From NCBI GenBank assembly GCA_963514095.1, contig OY741280.1, forward strand, positions 9,499,964 to 9,563,963: a stretch of DNA of 64,000 nucleotides. Direction: 5' to 3'. The position numbers were made by a program, and so were the translations under genes. Positions 8,649 through 23,239 of the stretch are shown one piece after another. Source of the DNA: Eutrigla gurnardus. Taxonomy: Eukaryota; Chordata; Actinopteri; Perciformes; Triglidae. Under the pieces are notes generated by a model. The model did no database searches, had not been told where the DNA came from, and was given only the letters and a program-made list of their open reading frames with translations. Numbering within the stretch: position 1 is the stretch's first letter; every line of letters begins with the position of its first letter.

Positions 8649-11600
8649 ACTTGGATGGGTTTGAGGAAAGCATCTTTGCCCTTACCTTTCGTTTTTTCAG
8701 ACTTTATAAGAACAAAGTGAAGTTGAAACATTAGTTGAAACATTTTTCATTGAGACCTGCATGTGAAAACCATTCCCCACACATTGAGGATGAGTCGGAC
8801 GTCAGATTTCTAAGGTGCCCACTTAAAGGCTATTGAAAGGGGCTCGTAAAGGCCTTAAATGTTTTTACGAGGGACGTTTCCACCTCTATTTGAAGTCTTG
8901 AAGGTTAAGTATTCTGAGCTAACAGTTCAAAATTCGAAGTGAATCTGAAATGACTGCTGTGTCCTCAATTCAAATATGAATAACAAGGTCAGTAAGAACA
9001 TGAATCGGCAAGGGCACAGTGTGTTTCATTCAAAGCAACATTGCTTTAAACAGCAACCACCAACACACACACACACTCTGTTAAAGACAACCTGTCCTAA
9101 TCTTTACCCCTCTAATTAAGCCCTGGTGAATAATGCGTCCAATCTGCCATGGGTTTCCACGCCGACAACACCACTGTTGCTAAGAGACAGCTAGCCCACC
9201 ACAGAAATGCAGATACTTTGTGTCATTAACATCTGAATTCTTCATTTACCTAAACTATCGTTTGGATTTCCTCTGCTGTTGTTGTTGCTGCTGCTGCTGT
9301 ACTTTCATGGAGCTCAAACTCTCTCCAGAGGTCATCAGTCCGACCATGAAAAAAAGTCCTCAGATCAAAGAGAGAAATATTGCATTATGTATTTCCTTTC
9401 TCTTTTTTTTTTGACAGCAACATACTGTGCAAAATAACCCCTGCTGAATGTCTCCTTTGCTTCCACAGTCAGAGAAAGTAACACCACATATGGTTTACAA
9501 ATTTGATTTAAGGCTTTAAGGTTTGAAGAGGTAAATTTCCCTCTAATGCTCAACACAGTTGGTTTCTTAACAGCCAGGCAATTGTGCACAAAATGCTGTG
9601 GGTCAGGGTGATTGGCGCTCAGCCATTTTCAGCATTGGGAGAGAGAGCAATCTTGCCCTGAATGGATGGCTATATTCAATGATGAATTGGATACGGGTGG
9701 TGACATTTCCTCCCCCTTCAGCCCACTACGGGGCTTGATGTGAATTGTCATGAGATTACCTTTTCATGTCGGTATGTAGTTCTTCATGTGTGCACCTACT
9801 CTTCATAACCCCCATCAGTCATACATCCAGCCCCCTACGACACTTTTAAGGCCCATTATGGTAGGTAATGTAAACTGCAGCGTTTAGGATGATAGTCGAG
9901 GTCTATAACAACTGTCATTGTCATGTCTGGCCAACTATATTTAATAAAAGAATATCGACTCTTTCTTTCATTATGAATGGGGTTGAGTTTGTTTATTGCT
10001 GCCACTAACAATTACATTATTGATTCATGTGTCAAACCAATTAGTCGTTTAGCCTATCAGTTGTCAGAAAATCGCAGAAAAAGCCCTTTATAATTGGCCG
10101 CATGCACAAGGAGCTTGTTGCTTCTTTTGTCCAACCAACAGTGCAAAACAGAGAAACGTTACATTTATAGTGATGGCAAAACGCGTCTCGTCTCTCTCTG
10201 TTCATGCCTGTAAAGGCAATCCATGCAATAGCTGTCGAGACCTCTCTCGAGAATTGTCCACCTTAGTTTTTCCACTGGAGGAAAAGAGAGATCACCAAAG
10301 CAGGGTTCATTCTAAGGGTGACCCTGAATAGTCGACAGTTCCATCTAAGGAGCCCGATTTCACTGCCGAACTTGAATCGTCGCAGTGTCGGGATAATGTA
10401 GAAAATAACAACATGACTCAAAATTAAAGAATTTCTCTACATATATTAATTAGAGCACTCACATAAGAACATTATCAGAGCGCTATTTCGAATTTATGAT
10501 GATGCTGCAACAGCTGTTTACATCTGATTCCTCTCTGTCCGTTGAGTTAGTTCAAAATTCTATTTCCAATCACGAAAGGGTAAGAGCATAAATATCTGTG
10601 TCTCTCTGTCTATTGATCCGATTTGACTATGTTATTGCTCTGTCGAAGACACTCCTAGTTCATTCACTGGGACCATGAATGTAAGAGAAATACAGCAAAT
10701 ACCAACATTTGAGAGCCTGGAGACAAAGAATATTGAGCATAGTTGCATGAGAATAATATGAAATATTAACCAATCGGTTATCAAAATCGATTAATCAAGC
10801 GTTTCTAGCACAACTTCTGCTCCTGGGCGACACTTGCATTGCTCAATGTCAAATATATTCTGGTTAAAGGCATACTTCTTATTGAAAATTGGCCCTGATC
10901 TGCCTTTGATCTTCCTTTTCAAAAGAATTAATGCCATCTTTACTCTGTTTTTTTTTTTTTTTTTTTTAGAACAGAGTCTCTTTTTTCACTCACTCAACTG
11001 CCAAGTTCTCTTATTTACCCTTGGGCACACAGCACTTGACTACTGATGCAAAAGCACCTTTATAAACGACACTGTAGTAGCAGTTTGATATTTTTGATCC
11101 AATGCGGAATCCATCATCTTGTCATATGTCATTGTAGCAATAATACTCCCATCTTGGGGACTCTGGCCTCAATTTTTGGTTTTCTCTTGCCTCCGAACTG
11201 CTCATGTCGGGTGAATATGTGAGCATTAATCCAAAACTTTCTCTCTCTTTTGCTCTGCTGGCTTACACTGTTGCATTCACAACAGCAGAGAAATAAAAAG
11301 ATTGAAGAAAACCGATATGACCTTGGCTTGCAGCTCCCCACCAAGCTTGATAAGAGTTTTTGCTGAGTGTTCAGAGTGCAGATCCAACGTTTTTTCTCTC
11401 TTCTAGTCCAAACACAGAGAGAGTCTGAGACCAGTCGAGAAAGAATAAAGGATTAGAGACAAAGCGAGCTGGGCTTCACAAATTGAGAACTGTCGATTCA
11501 GTCACTTAAGGTATTATTTCACCTTATCAGAAGGAATAGAAGCTCTGGCTTTGTGCACCTTTTTGGGAAATCTCTCTTCCCAACCAAGGCCTGAACCATC

Positions 11601-11710
11601 GCTTGGAGATTTACAATTTATTGCTTAAAATCATTGCTGGATGAAAATTTTATACCAAGACAAAGCTTTCTTTTCAAATTAGAAAAGTGATTTCTCATTC
11701 AAATTAACTG
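8649..11710. other. Unassigned non-coding stretch
   Basis: No supported gene. Contains a short (CA)n near 9064, a CTG/TTG-rich run near 9273-9300, poly-T at about 10949-10968 and scattered AT-rich DNA. ORFs here are under 80 codons and show no family pattern. Confidence 0.5.
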
Positions 11711-11939
11711 TACACTGTAAAAAAAAATCCTAATTTTACGGTATATGACTAATTTTTTACAATAGTTTCTGTTTTTCCGTTCTGTACAAAACTGTAAAAT
11801 TACAGACTTTATCAGTAAATGAACAATCTGCCTGTTATTTTAAGTATATGACAGTAATGACAAATTACATTTATTTCTCATTTTTTTACTGTATTAATTA
11901 TACATGATCTTTCTGTTTTCTTAAATTAAATACAAATTA

Positions 11940-12290
11940 TTGTAAAATTACTGTAATTCTCTATAATTAAATATGTAACTTGTAATAAAAAGGTTTATGT
12001 CCATAAAAACAATCTTAACACTTTAATCTGTAATTTTACAGTAAATCTTATTATTTTCACATTTGCATGTAATTACCTGCAATTAAATATGTAGCTTGTT
12101 ATATGAAGGTTTATTTCCATTTAACAATTTAATGTTTTTCTCTGTAATTTTAAGGTAAATCTTATTAGTTTTAGATTTATGTGTACTTTTACATTCAAAC
12201 TCTGTAATTAAATATGTAGCTCATTATATTAAGATTTATGTCCATACGAACGTTTTTCTCTGTAAGGTTAAGGTAAAACTTATTAGTTCA
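11940..12290. repeat. Tandem repeat, unit about 116-125 bp, about three copies
   Basis: AATTAAATATGTA(A/G)C recurs at about 11965, 12081 and 12206, each followed by a GGTTTATGTCCAT-like segment and a CTGTAATTTTA(C/A)(A/G)G-like segment. The copies are diverged. Confidence 0.75.
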
Positions 12291-12790
12291 CTAGTACTAT
12301 GTGGTATGTATAAAAGTACTTGTATAGACTTTGGATTAGACTAGATAGTATTAGACTAGTGAGTACTTTAATATTCAAACTGTAAGTCTGGATATAATGG
12401 CAATGATTCTAACAAAAATACGTACAGGCCAGGCTGTCTGTGCAGACAGGTATGGCGCGTCTTTCAGCGCAATGTGTGGGGAGGTCAAAAACAGGTCAAT
12501 GACGGCAATCGGTAAACTTGTTGATGGGTAAAGCTTGAATTCGGATGATGCTTAATAACAATGATTATCGCAAAATAAAAAAATATGAGTGGGTTAGCAT
12601 TTATGCATTCCAATTAAAATAATTAATAATATATCTATGTTACATTAAACTGGAATAGGCCTTTATCTGCTGTTCAGCAAGTAATGCAAGTACCAGTAAA
12701 AATATTGATGCTTTTGATATTTTGCTTAAATCAAGTGACGTCAACTCATCTTTGTTTATATAGTGCTTTACACATAATGCAGTAGATCGG

Positions 12791-12793
<3 letters not shown>

Positions 12794-12823
<30 letters not shown>
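12794..12823. repeat. (GA)n microsatellite
   Basis: About 14 GA units after GGGTGT. Confidence 0.95.
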
Positions 12824-12825
<2 letters not shown>

Positions 12826-13198
12826 TTATGTAATTAAATATATACCCGCCTACAAATAAAAATAAATAAACATTTCTTTTCTTTATCATCTTTTCTTGAT
12901 AAAGAAAAAGATAACACGCTGATACAATTGCTATTGGCTGTCTTGCCATGTTGCTTTGAATGTGATTGGTTGATGTGGCTGTCATCACAAAAACTGGCCA
13001 ATGACAACTGTTCACACCTTCTTTTTGAAAATACGTCAGTTTGAATGGGTACGCCCTGGCAATCGTGCACTAGTGGACTACCTGACCACTAACGTATTAC
13101 CTGGATTATTACCTGGACTATTTAACATCTGCTCGCCATGTTTTTATTTGGAGCGACTCTGAGTTGTAGGATTTCAACGGAGAACAAAAAAGTGGAGT

Positions 13199-13280
13199 AT
13201 GGACACAGTTGAAGGGTCAGACGGATCTGTTTGGTCAGCTATTACTTGGACTTCATTCTATAACGGTTCTGCTGTATCAG
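13199..13280 (+). other. Possible exon with splice donor (first part of a 44-codon frame)
   Basis: An ATG at 13199 opens 27 codons ending GTATCAG|GTAAGAAT, a near-consensus donor at 13281. If joined to 14339 the frame continues (phase 1) for 17 more codons to a TGA at 14389-14391. An earlier ATG near 13138 opens a different frame of about 24 codons, so translation is doubtful. No protein family is recognised; a non-coding transcript is equally likely. Confidence 0.3.
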
Positions 13281-13710
13281 GTAAGAATACATTTCCCTTC
13301 CCTTTGTAAAATCATAACCTAACGCAGTGTCTGTGTTCATTCCCTTAATTTACAGTGATGGTCTTGTCAAACTGTTAGCTAACCGTTAACTAACGTTATC
13401 GTATAGTCGTAGGTGATTAACGTTATTTTAGCACATTTGGGTCAGCACCGAAATGTGTTTCTGAAAACATTTTATGTGAGAAATAAGCTATGCAGTTGCT
13501 GAATCTGTCTTTATTTTAGCTCAACGGTCAGTTTAAAAGATTTTCGACAGCTTGCGGGAGGCGGGGCCCCGTCACTCAAAACTCGCCACGACGCGAAGCC
13601 ATTGCACGGCAAACAAACAAAATAGTGTAGTGCTGTGTCCATTTATTCAACTCAAGCATTAATTCAAGAACAGCAATAAGGTTTGTGGCATTCAGAAAGG
13701 ACCATACAGC

Positions 13711-13871
13711 TTCACTTCTACTGGAAACAGAAGCACTAATGTCAACCTGAACACTGAAGTAAACACTCATACTGGGAGCGGTACAGAAGCTAGGGAGCTA
13801 GCTCTCCTAGCATGAATGTTTACTCCAGTGTTACTGTTGACTTCAGTGCTGACGTTTCCAGTAGAAGTGAA
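13711..13871. repeat. 161-bp imperfect palindrome
   Basis: The left arm begins TTCACTTCTACTGGAAAC and the right arm ends with its inverse; similarity continues inward to GGAGCTAGCTC at about 13794-13804. Arms of about 75-80 bp differ by scattered substitutions and small indels. It would form a long hairpin in single-stranded DNA or RNA. Confidence 0.85.
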
Positions 13872-14338
13872 TATCGCTGCTTCCTGCTTGCTCCCGTTCG
13901 CGTCGTCACTTCTTGTCCGCGTATTTTTAGGGAAAAAAATACGGATATCCATACCGAACTCCACAGCTAACTAGCGACTAGAGCAACTGCGACCATGAAC
14001 GTCAAGTACTAACAGCGTCCCTCTCATGAGTCTGACTCAATGACCCGCCTCCCCAACCCCTGTAATTGGCCAGCACGTTTGTTCGTTGATTGGATTGGTT
14101 GAATTGTATTGACAAACCGAGATAGGAATAATAGAGAGTTGGCCACTCCGAGGTAAAAAACAAGACCCAAATAAAATAAACAGTTTCCAGCTCAGGGCAG
14201 GCACGGCCATATCTATGGGCAAAAAAAAAATGTACTCTGGATCAACTAATAATAATGGAAAAATAAATAAAATCCTTTTTATAGTAAGGACTTTTCAGTG
14301 GATCTTACTTTGTCCTTTCTCCCTTCCCCCTCCCCCAG

Positions 14339-14442
14339 GTGCACCAAAGATCCATCTGATTACTGGCAATTGGGAGGAGGATTCTTCTTGATCTGCTACA
14401 TTGCACTGTCACCTCTGGTACAGATTAATTGACCTTTTGTGG
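14339..14442 (+). other. Possible exon with strong splice acceptor
   Basis: Preceded by a long pyrimidine stretch (CTCCCTTCCCCCTCCCCCAG) and followed by a GTATGTTT donor-like site near 14441. It reads in phase with the donor at 13280 for 17 codons. AATAAA at 14822-14827 could serve as an end. No homology recognised. Confidence 0.3.
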
Positions 14443-15079
14443 TATGTTTTGATTTTATTTGATAATACACTGTACATTTAAGGTTAAATTAAGAGGGCTA
14501 AATAGGCTAAATTAAGAATGTAATGCATGTGCACAAATACTACAAATATTATTGGAACTACAGAGCCCCCAGGGACAGGAGAACATTGTGGAAAACAATA
14601 TAAAACTGAATTGGAAAATTCAAGCTAAAAAACAACTGACAACAGCTCTCCACCTGTTTCAAAAGTGAAACGCCATCACCTCGTCATGATAGTACAGCTA
14701 TCAGACAAGATAGACACATGGAGAAATAGAATTTTTAGTTTTTGAATTCTTCCTTGGGGGTCTCTGAAGAACTGTTTGTGAATAATTAGTTGATATTGTA
14801 AATTTACAACTCAATACATTAAATAAAGGGGTTTTAGAATCAATATTGGTGTGTATTTTATTTATAATTAAGTTTCGCGACCTACTTTAATTGAAACAGT
14901 GAAAACCTTTAGATGTATCGATTTTGAATTTCCTAAGTATGTTTTGAGTTGAGGATATTTCACAATAATCTTTTACATGATATTTTCAGTCAGTACAGTA
15001 GTTAAAATATTCAATGCATTACATTAAAACTGTAATATTACAAAAACTGAATCATTAAATATTTAGCATGTAACACACT

Positions 15080-15715
15080 TATTGAAGGTGTTTGATTGTA
15101 AAAAGAAATATAGGAAAAATATGTAGAATAGTGGTATTTTTATGCAGAACCATGCAGAATGAAAATGTTACTGTATCTGAATTAGATGTATTATTATAGA
15201 TATTTTACATTAATTTTAGGGTTTTTGTTTGGCAGCTGTACCTGCCAGTCATTTGACTGTTTTTAAGGTGTTTTTAACTGTTATTAAAGGTGTTTGATTG
15301 TAGTCTTTTAGGAAAATTCTGTAAAATAACAGTATTTTTCTGCAGATCTTTTAGTATTGTCACTTTATTAAAGGTGTTTGATCATAAAAATTGAAGAAAA
15401 ATCTGTAAAATAAAAGTATTTTTCCTGCAGATCTGTTAGCATTTTTCACTTTATTAAAGGTGTTTGATTGTAGTAATTTAGGAAAATTCTGTAAAATAAC
15501 AGTATTTTTCTGCAGATATTTTAGCATTGTCACTTTATTAAAGGTGTTTGATCATAAAAATTGAAGAAAAATCTGTAAAATAAAAGTATTTTCCAGCGGA
15601 ACTTATAGCATTTTCACTTTATTAAAAGGTGTTTGATCATAAAAAATTGAGGAAAAATCTGTAAAATAATGGTATTTTCCTGCAGAACATTGAATGAAAT
15701 TTTCTGTAATAGTAA
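15080..15715. repeat. Tandem repeat array, unit about 90 bp, about seven copies in an alternating pattern
   Basis: AAAGGTGTTTGAT(T/C)(G/A)TA recurs about every 90 bp, followed by TCTGTAAAATAA and TATTTTTCTGCAGAT. Two variants alternate ('GATTGTAGT' and 'GATCATAAAAATTGAAG'), giving a higher-order unit near 185 bp. Confidence 0.85.
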
Positions 15716-15830
15716 TGTTTTTGAACTTTATTTGAATTAGGATATTTTACTTTAATTTTACGGTTTTTGGTTGGCAGCTGTAGCTGCCAGTCATTGACCG
15801 TTTTTTAACATTTTTTTTTCTTACATTGTA

Positions 15831-18800
15831 GAGCAGTTTTAATGGAGATGGACGGACTGCATTTTGTTTGGAACTATAATTTACAGCTGGAAAATTTATT
15901 TCAACCACCCCGAAGTCAGGTTAAAAATTCTAAAAGTTATCCAATATCTAATATCATTGCATATAACACAATTCAAATGTTAGGAAATAAAATATTGCAT
16001 TAGTAGTTTTATTTATGTATTATAAGCTGCTAAGAGCTAGTGTTAGAAAGTTAAACAGTTCATAGTTCCCTCTCAACATAATATTTTTATTGCTGTGAAA
16101 ATGATCTCATTCAAACAGGTCAACAGAAACTACATTTTACAAGATTTCACGTGAACACATCATAATAGCATTACAATTTACCTTCGGCCAATATTTAGTC
16201 TTATTGAATAGAGCATGAAATATGACCAGCAAAAATATCTGACCCAATCAGCAGAAAAACCATCCGCTTTTGAACAGCCACTGATAAATCAGTGCATCAT
16301 TTGTACAGCGGTTTACTGCGTATACTGTGTCCAGTCAAACGGACGATGCTGAAAAAGAGAGCAATCACATCCTTTTATATAAATCAAGACTACAACAGAC
16401 CTGCATCATTACACGTGATAGGACATGGACCAGCAAAAAGGTTAATGGGGTACTACTCAACTATTGGAACAGATTCAATGAGCCAGAGAAAAGGGGGAAA
16501 TGTCAGTTATCTGCTATTGGGTGTTTTTCCATTCATTTCCTTGTCTATGTTTGTGCAATACATGTGTCTCCTGTGTGTAGAAGCAGTGGTGTGTAATGCC
16601 CCTTTCACCCAGGACGCGATGTGCGCTAACCGCTGTGTTCCACGCATTGCTTGGTGCAGCGGAAAAAAAAACAATTGTGGCAGCACACAAGCCATTGGAA
16701 ATAATAGGTTTCAGAGCACAGACCCATAATGCTGCCTAAGTTGTGTTAATCACACTAAACCAAAGTGTTATGATGATGTGTAATGGGCCAATCAAAGTGC
16801 TGACCCCACCACGGATGATGAAAGACGCAGTCTAGATATTTATATCAGACAGATCAAAGACATGCCCAAGTGATGTTAGCTGAGCCATTATCTGCCCCCT
16901 TTAACGCATCAGAATTTGCCCCCAGTAAAAACACACGATGCTTTCCCAATGCGTTCAAACGCTGTTTTTGCTCACACAGATAGGTGCAGGCTATTTTTCT
17001 TTCTTTCCGTCAGGGCTAATAATTTGTGTGCTTATGTGAAACCCTCCAAACACAACGGGAATAGGACCATTTGTAGCTCTGTGGCAACACTTTCCATTTC
17101 AAGAAAAACAAATCACTTTGCCTGAAAGCTGCAAAACACAGAGAAACAAAGATAGACAATGACAGAATTGTAAAGGGTTTTCAGGGCTTTTTACAATGAA
17201 TATATATTAGATACTACGCAAATACATAGAATTATTTGCAAACCCCTCCTTGTACAACCCGTACAGTGGTTGCAGTTACAGGAGAGAGTTGGATATACTG
17301 TAGATGGTGGTGGTGGGCCTGCTGTGCAGTGTAGTGCTGTGATGTGAGAAAATGAAAGGATTAATAATTTATCACGCCACATTAATGGTTACATAACACA
17401 ACCCCCGTTCCGCATTCAACCCTATTGATCAAAAGCTGTTAGGACTTTAACAGGGCTCCATTGGTTTCTGGTTGATGTGGCAACTCTCCTCTGGACACTG
17501 CACTTCTCATTGTGCAGGTTCACCAGCCAGAAACGTGTCCATGACTATTGACCCAATGAGCTTCCTCCTAAGAAATGGTCCTTCCTCCAGCACCTTAAGG
17601 GGCTCCAGCAACAGACCACATCCCCCCTGGTTAGTGATGAAGTAATCACACCACAATGTGAACCCCTGACAGGGAGCAGACATGGACTACAATGCTGTGC
17701 TTCATAAGTGCTTTCTAGCTTCTCTATAGTTAAGACGTGCTCCATTTCATTGCCTTGTGTTAACTGAAGGGCTTTCTGCTTCAGACAACACAAGCATTTA
17801 TAATTATTTTCTGACATTTTATGAACCAAACGGTAAATAAATTAAGGAAACGAACAGAACATAGAAATAATTATATATAATTGTTAAATGAAGGCTCTCT
17901 TTTTTCCATGTGTCAGACTGCTTTGGTCAGCGTGAAACAAAAAATTGGATAAAGCCACAACAGTGATGTTGAAGTAGAAGCCGACTCCCCATTACAGCAT
18001 CACAGTGATTTGGATGCGTCAATAGACTAAACATGGTGCGATCCTTACAGTCGACTGTAAAGAAAGTTAAATCACTGAAACCATTGCTTCATATGTAATG
18101 TTGTAGCAGTTGTTCCGGGGAAAGGGTCAGGGTGGTACATGCTCAAAGCACACAGATGGGGTCCCTCTCTGCTTGTTGCATGCTCGGGTACCAGTTGGTG
18201 GTTTCTGTATACACGGTGATTAGCATACATCTCTCCCACACCTGCGTAGCATGAAATATCCAGGACAGACATACACTCTCATCAAAAATATATATACATT
18301 TATGTACATAGCCACACACTTTAATCACTGTTAAGCACAGGATCTGATATATTCACCGCAATCTGCTGTGCAACCCAATGCATCAAACTGACTTTCTAGA
18401 TGACACGCAACATCTACAACTGCCTCGCAAACATGAATGTCACTGGATGCTAAGAATGACACAGGCATCGGAGAAAGTGACAGTTCCATCAACACCTTTC
18501 CAACGTGGGTTTAGACTGCCATCATCGCCTTAACAGAATATCGTACCTTTGATCTGTGGTTTGATTGATGACAAGGTGGAAAATAAGAGATGGTGAACGT
18601 TAAAGTGGCTTCTAAAATGGTAATCACACAGTAAATAGCGATTCATGGCATGCTCGGTGTTCGCTCGGTCTTCACGTTGCCACATTTTGACATCTCCATT
18701 TGGGAGCTGGACTTCTGCCCCTTTACTATGTAAATGTTCTCACCACTTGTTTTTTTATTCCAAAGTTCATACATTTTCAGTCTCACAGACAAAAAATAGA

Positions 18801-19962
18801 GAGACTTCACATTTGAAAATGTGAGTCTTTTCTTGACTTGGCGCAGGAAGGGTCGTAGTTAAGGATAAGTTATGTCCAAACACTTTTTTAAGTGACTGTA
18901 CTAATTTGGAAACAGGAAAAAAAATATGTCAACACCCTGTCATGTCACTGTGAAGAAAGTCTTTTCTTCATAATCATAGAAATTGTAACAAGAAAAATGA
19001 ACTCCACCGACCTCATTGTTACCCAATGACATGATCGGCAATATAACCATGTTCCTAATTGGTAAGTGAATGTTGAATGTAACACTCAAGAAATGTCATC
19101 TTTTAATTAACTTCTCAAGTTATACCACTAGTTCTGGAGATTGTATCACTTTGAAAGCAGCTGAATGGGGAACGGAAGCTTTTTAGAGAGCTAGCGGTTG
19201 AAATATTGGAGAAAAAAATAACATATTTAACTGTTGGAATTTGTATTATGCATTTGTATAAGTATTGTTAAAATGTTGTGCCACATGAACGATCTCAGTT
19301 GGTCCCCTATGCTTAGCAAAAAAATATATAAAAAAGAAAATATTGCCAGTTCACAATATATTTAGGTTCCTGTTTTTAATGATACGCTAACATTTCAGAG
19401 GTGAAATCCATTTCTAACCTACTGGCCTCAGAATCAGCTAATAGAGCTGGGTTATTCATGATTTTGCCCTTCATCAGTGGACAGTAGTACGGCCAGATAA
19501 TCTTCCCTGAAAAGAAAATAGTTTTGTAAATGATACATGTGCTGTAGAGGCTGAGAAAATGTCAAAACAATTATGGATAATAAGCAGCAACCGAGGTGGG
19601 GATGAATGTCAGATAATGAACCCGGAACAGGGGTTTCCTTTTGCAGGCGCGTACCAAGTATTTGTTGTGGTTAGAAGATAAAGGAGGCATTTATTGTGAA
19701 TTGAAAACCATACTTCAAATAAATGACAGATTTTATTTGGTAATGAGAAAATTGATGACTGTAATAGAGAGGCTGGATTCTTGCTCAAGCTTTTTCCAGA
19801 GCGTTTGGCTGCCTCCCGTGACCTTTCTCAGCCCTCACGTACTAATCCAAACCCAACGGTCCATATTTAGGTTATGCGATAACAACGGAGCATGTCCCAT
19901 TTGCTGAAGAGACTGTTGGATATGATCTGAAGCTCAATTAAACGTTGGTAGGTGATCCTTGA
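15831..19962. other. Unassigned non-coding stretch
   Basis: No gene supported. A 145-codon frame at 16292-16729 has no family pattern. A block near 16590-16800 (CCCCTTTCACCCAGGACGCG...) has the feel of a repeat but I could not find its other end. Confidence 0.45.
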
Positions 19963-19970
19963 GTCTGGAG

Positions 19971-20474
19971 CAGGGTTAGGCAATCTGAGGTGTGTGTACC
20001 ACTATTGGCATGCGGTAGAGCTTAACCATGGCACACTGGAGTTTTTTTGTAAACTTTGAAGTGCCCTCTCATCCTTGTGACAAATTACCTAAATCACAGC
20101 CATTGACAGGTGTGCGGCCTGTTATTTATGGTTCTTTGTTTTTTTCCCCTCATCCCTATTCTCTCATTGGATAATACTCATTGACTTCATTGCAGAATTT
20201 ATTAAGTTCATTGCTCATGAACAAGGTTGGAAGGTGAATGGTTTCTACTCAGATTGCATAACAATGGCAGCCTTCTTCTCCGGTCCCCTCATATTAAATT
20301 ATAATGCCCTGACTAAACTTTGGTGCATTTTTCCTCTATGGATATAACAACATTACAGAGCAATTAAAAGGGTACATTTTGATGTAGTAATAACAATTAA
20401 ACAAAATGTTAATGGCCCACTGATTAAGAAAATATTTTACTAGCATGTCATATCAAAAAGTTTGCCAACCCCTG
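19971..20474. mobile_element. Small hAT-like non-autonomous element, 504 bp
   Basis: The left end is CAGGGTTAGGCAA and the right end is TTTGCCAACCCCTG, imperfect inverted repeats of a common hAT end type. The flanks GTCTGGAG (19963-19970) and GTCTAGAC (20475-20482) agree at 6 of 8 positions, consistent with an aged 8-bp TSD. There is no coding potential inside. Confidence 0.7.
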
Positions 20475-20880
20475 GTCTAGACTATTGAATGCTCTTCCTA
20501 AGCAAAAGCAGTTTGGCCAGTTGCCATGAAATAGTTTTCTCAACTAAATGTTTCCTAGTTCAGAGATGCATCATGGTTAAACTAATGTTTTTCATGCTAA
20601 AAATGCAATGGAGTGTATTTCATTGCTCAAGACCAACCTTGAATTGAGGAATACTTCCCATATTGATCCCTTTTTTTGGTCAATGTTTTCATGAGCATGT
20701 TCTCATTTCTTTTACTACAGTTTGGCCTGGATTTTCAACCAAATTATGTAAAAGAAAACAAAAACAAAACAAACAAACAAGAAAATCATTATTATGACAG
20801 TCCGGGACTATGCAGTAACTAGAAAATAGAAATCTTATTATAGCTCAATAATGATACTAACATTTTGGCAATATGGTAAT

Positions 20881-23239
<2,359 letters not shown>

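Larger units (their letters stand above)
11711..15830. mobile_element. 4.1-kb composite repeat block, possible non-autonomous DNA transposon
   Basis: The left end reads TACACTGTAAAAAAAAAT. The inverse of the right end reads TACAATGTAAG followed by an A-run, so the two are loosely inverted. Internal order: CTGTAAATTTTACAG-rich tandem repeats, a (GA)n tract, GC-richer leader-like DNA with a strong splice-donor signal (13280/13281), a 161-bp palindrome, a strong acceptor (14338/14339), AATAAA at 14822-14827, then a second tandem array ending in a GGCAGCTGTAGCTGCCAG palindrome. Repeats of this style are common in fish genomes, but I cannot name a family. No TSD is visible, so the outer limits are tentative. 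Confidence 0.45.

Noticed and set aside
9273..9300. Possible CTG-encoded homopolymer gene
   Set aside because: A very short CTG/TTG run in a 64-codon frame reading poly-Cys; compositional.
16292..16729. 145-codon plus-strand frame
   Set aside because: No recognisable motif, overlapping frames of similar length, no supporting signals.
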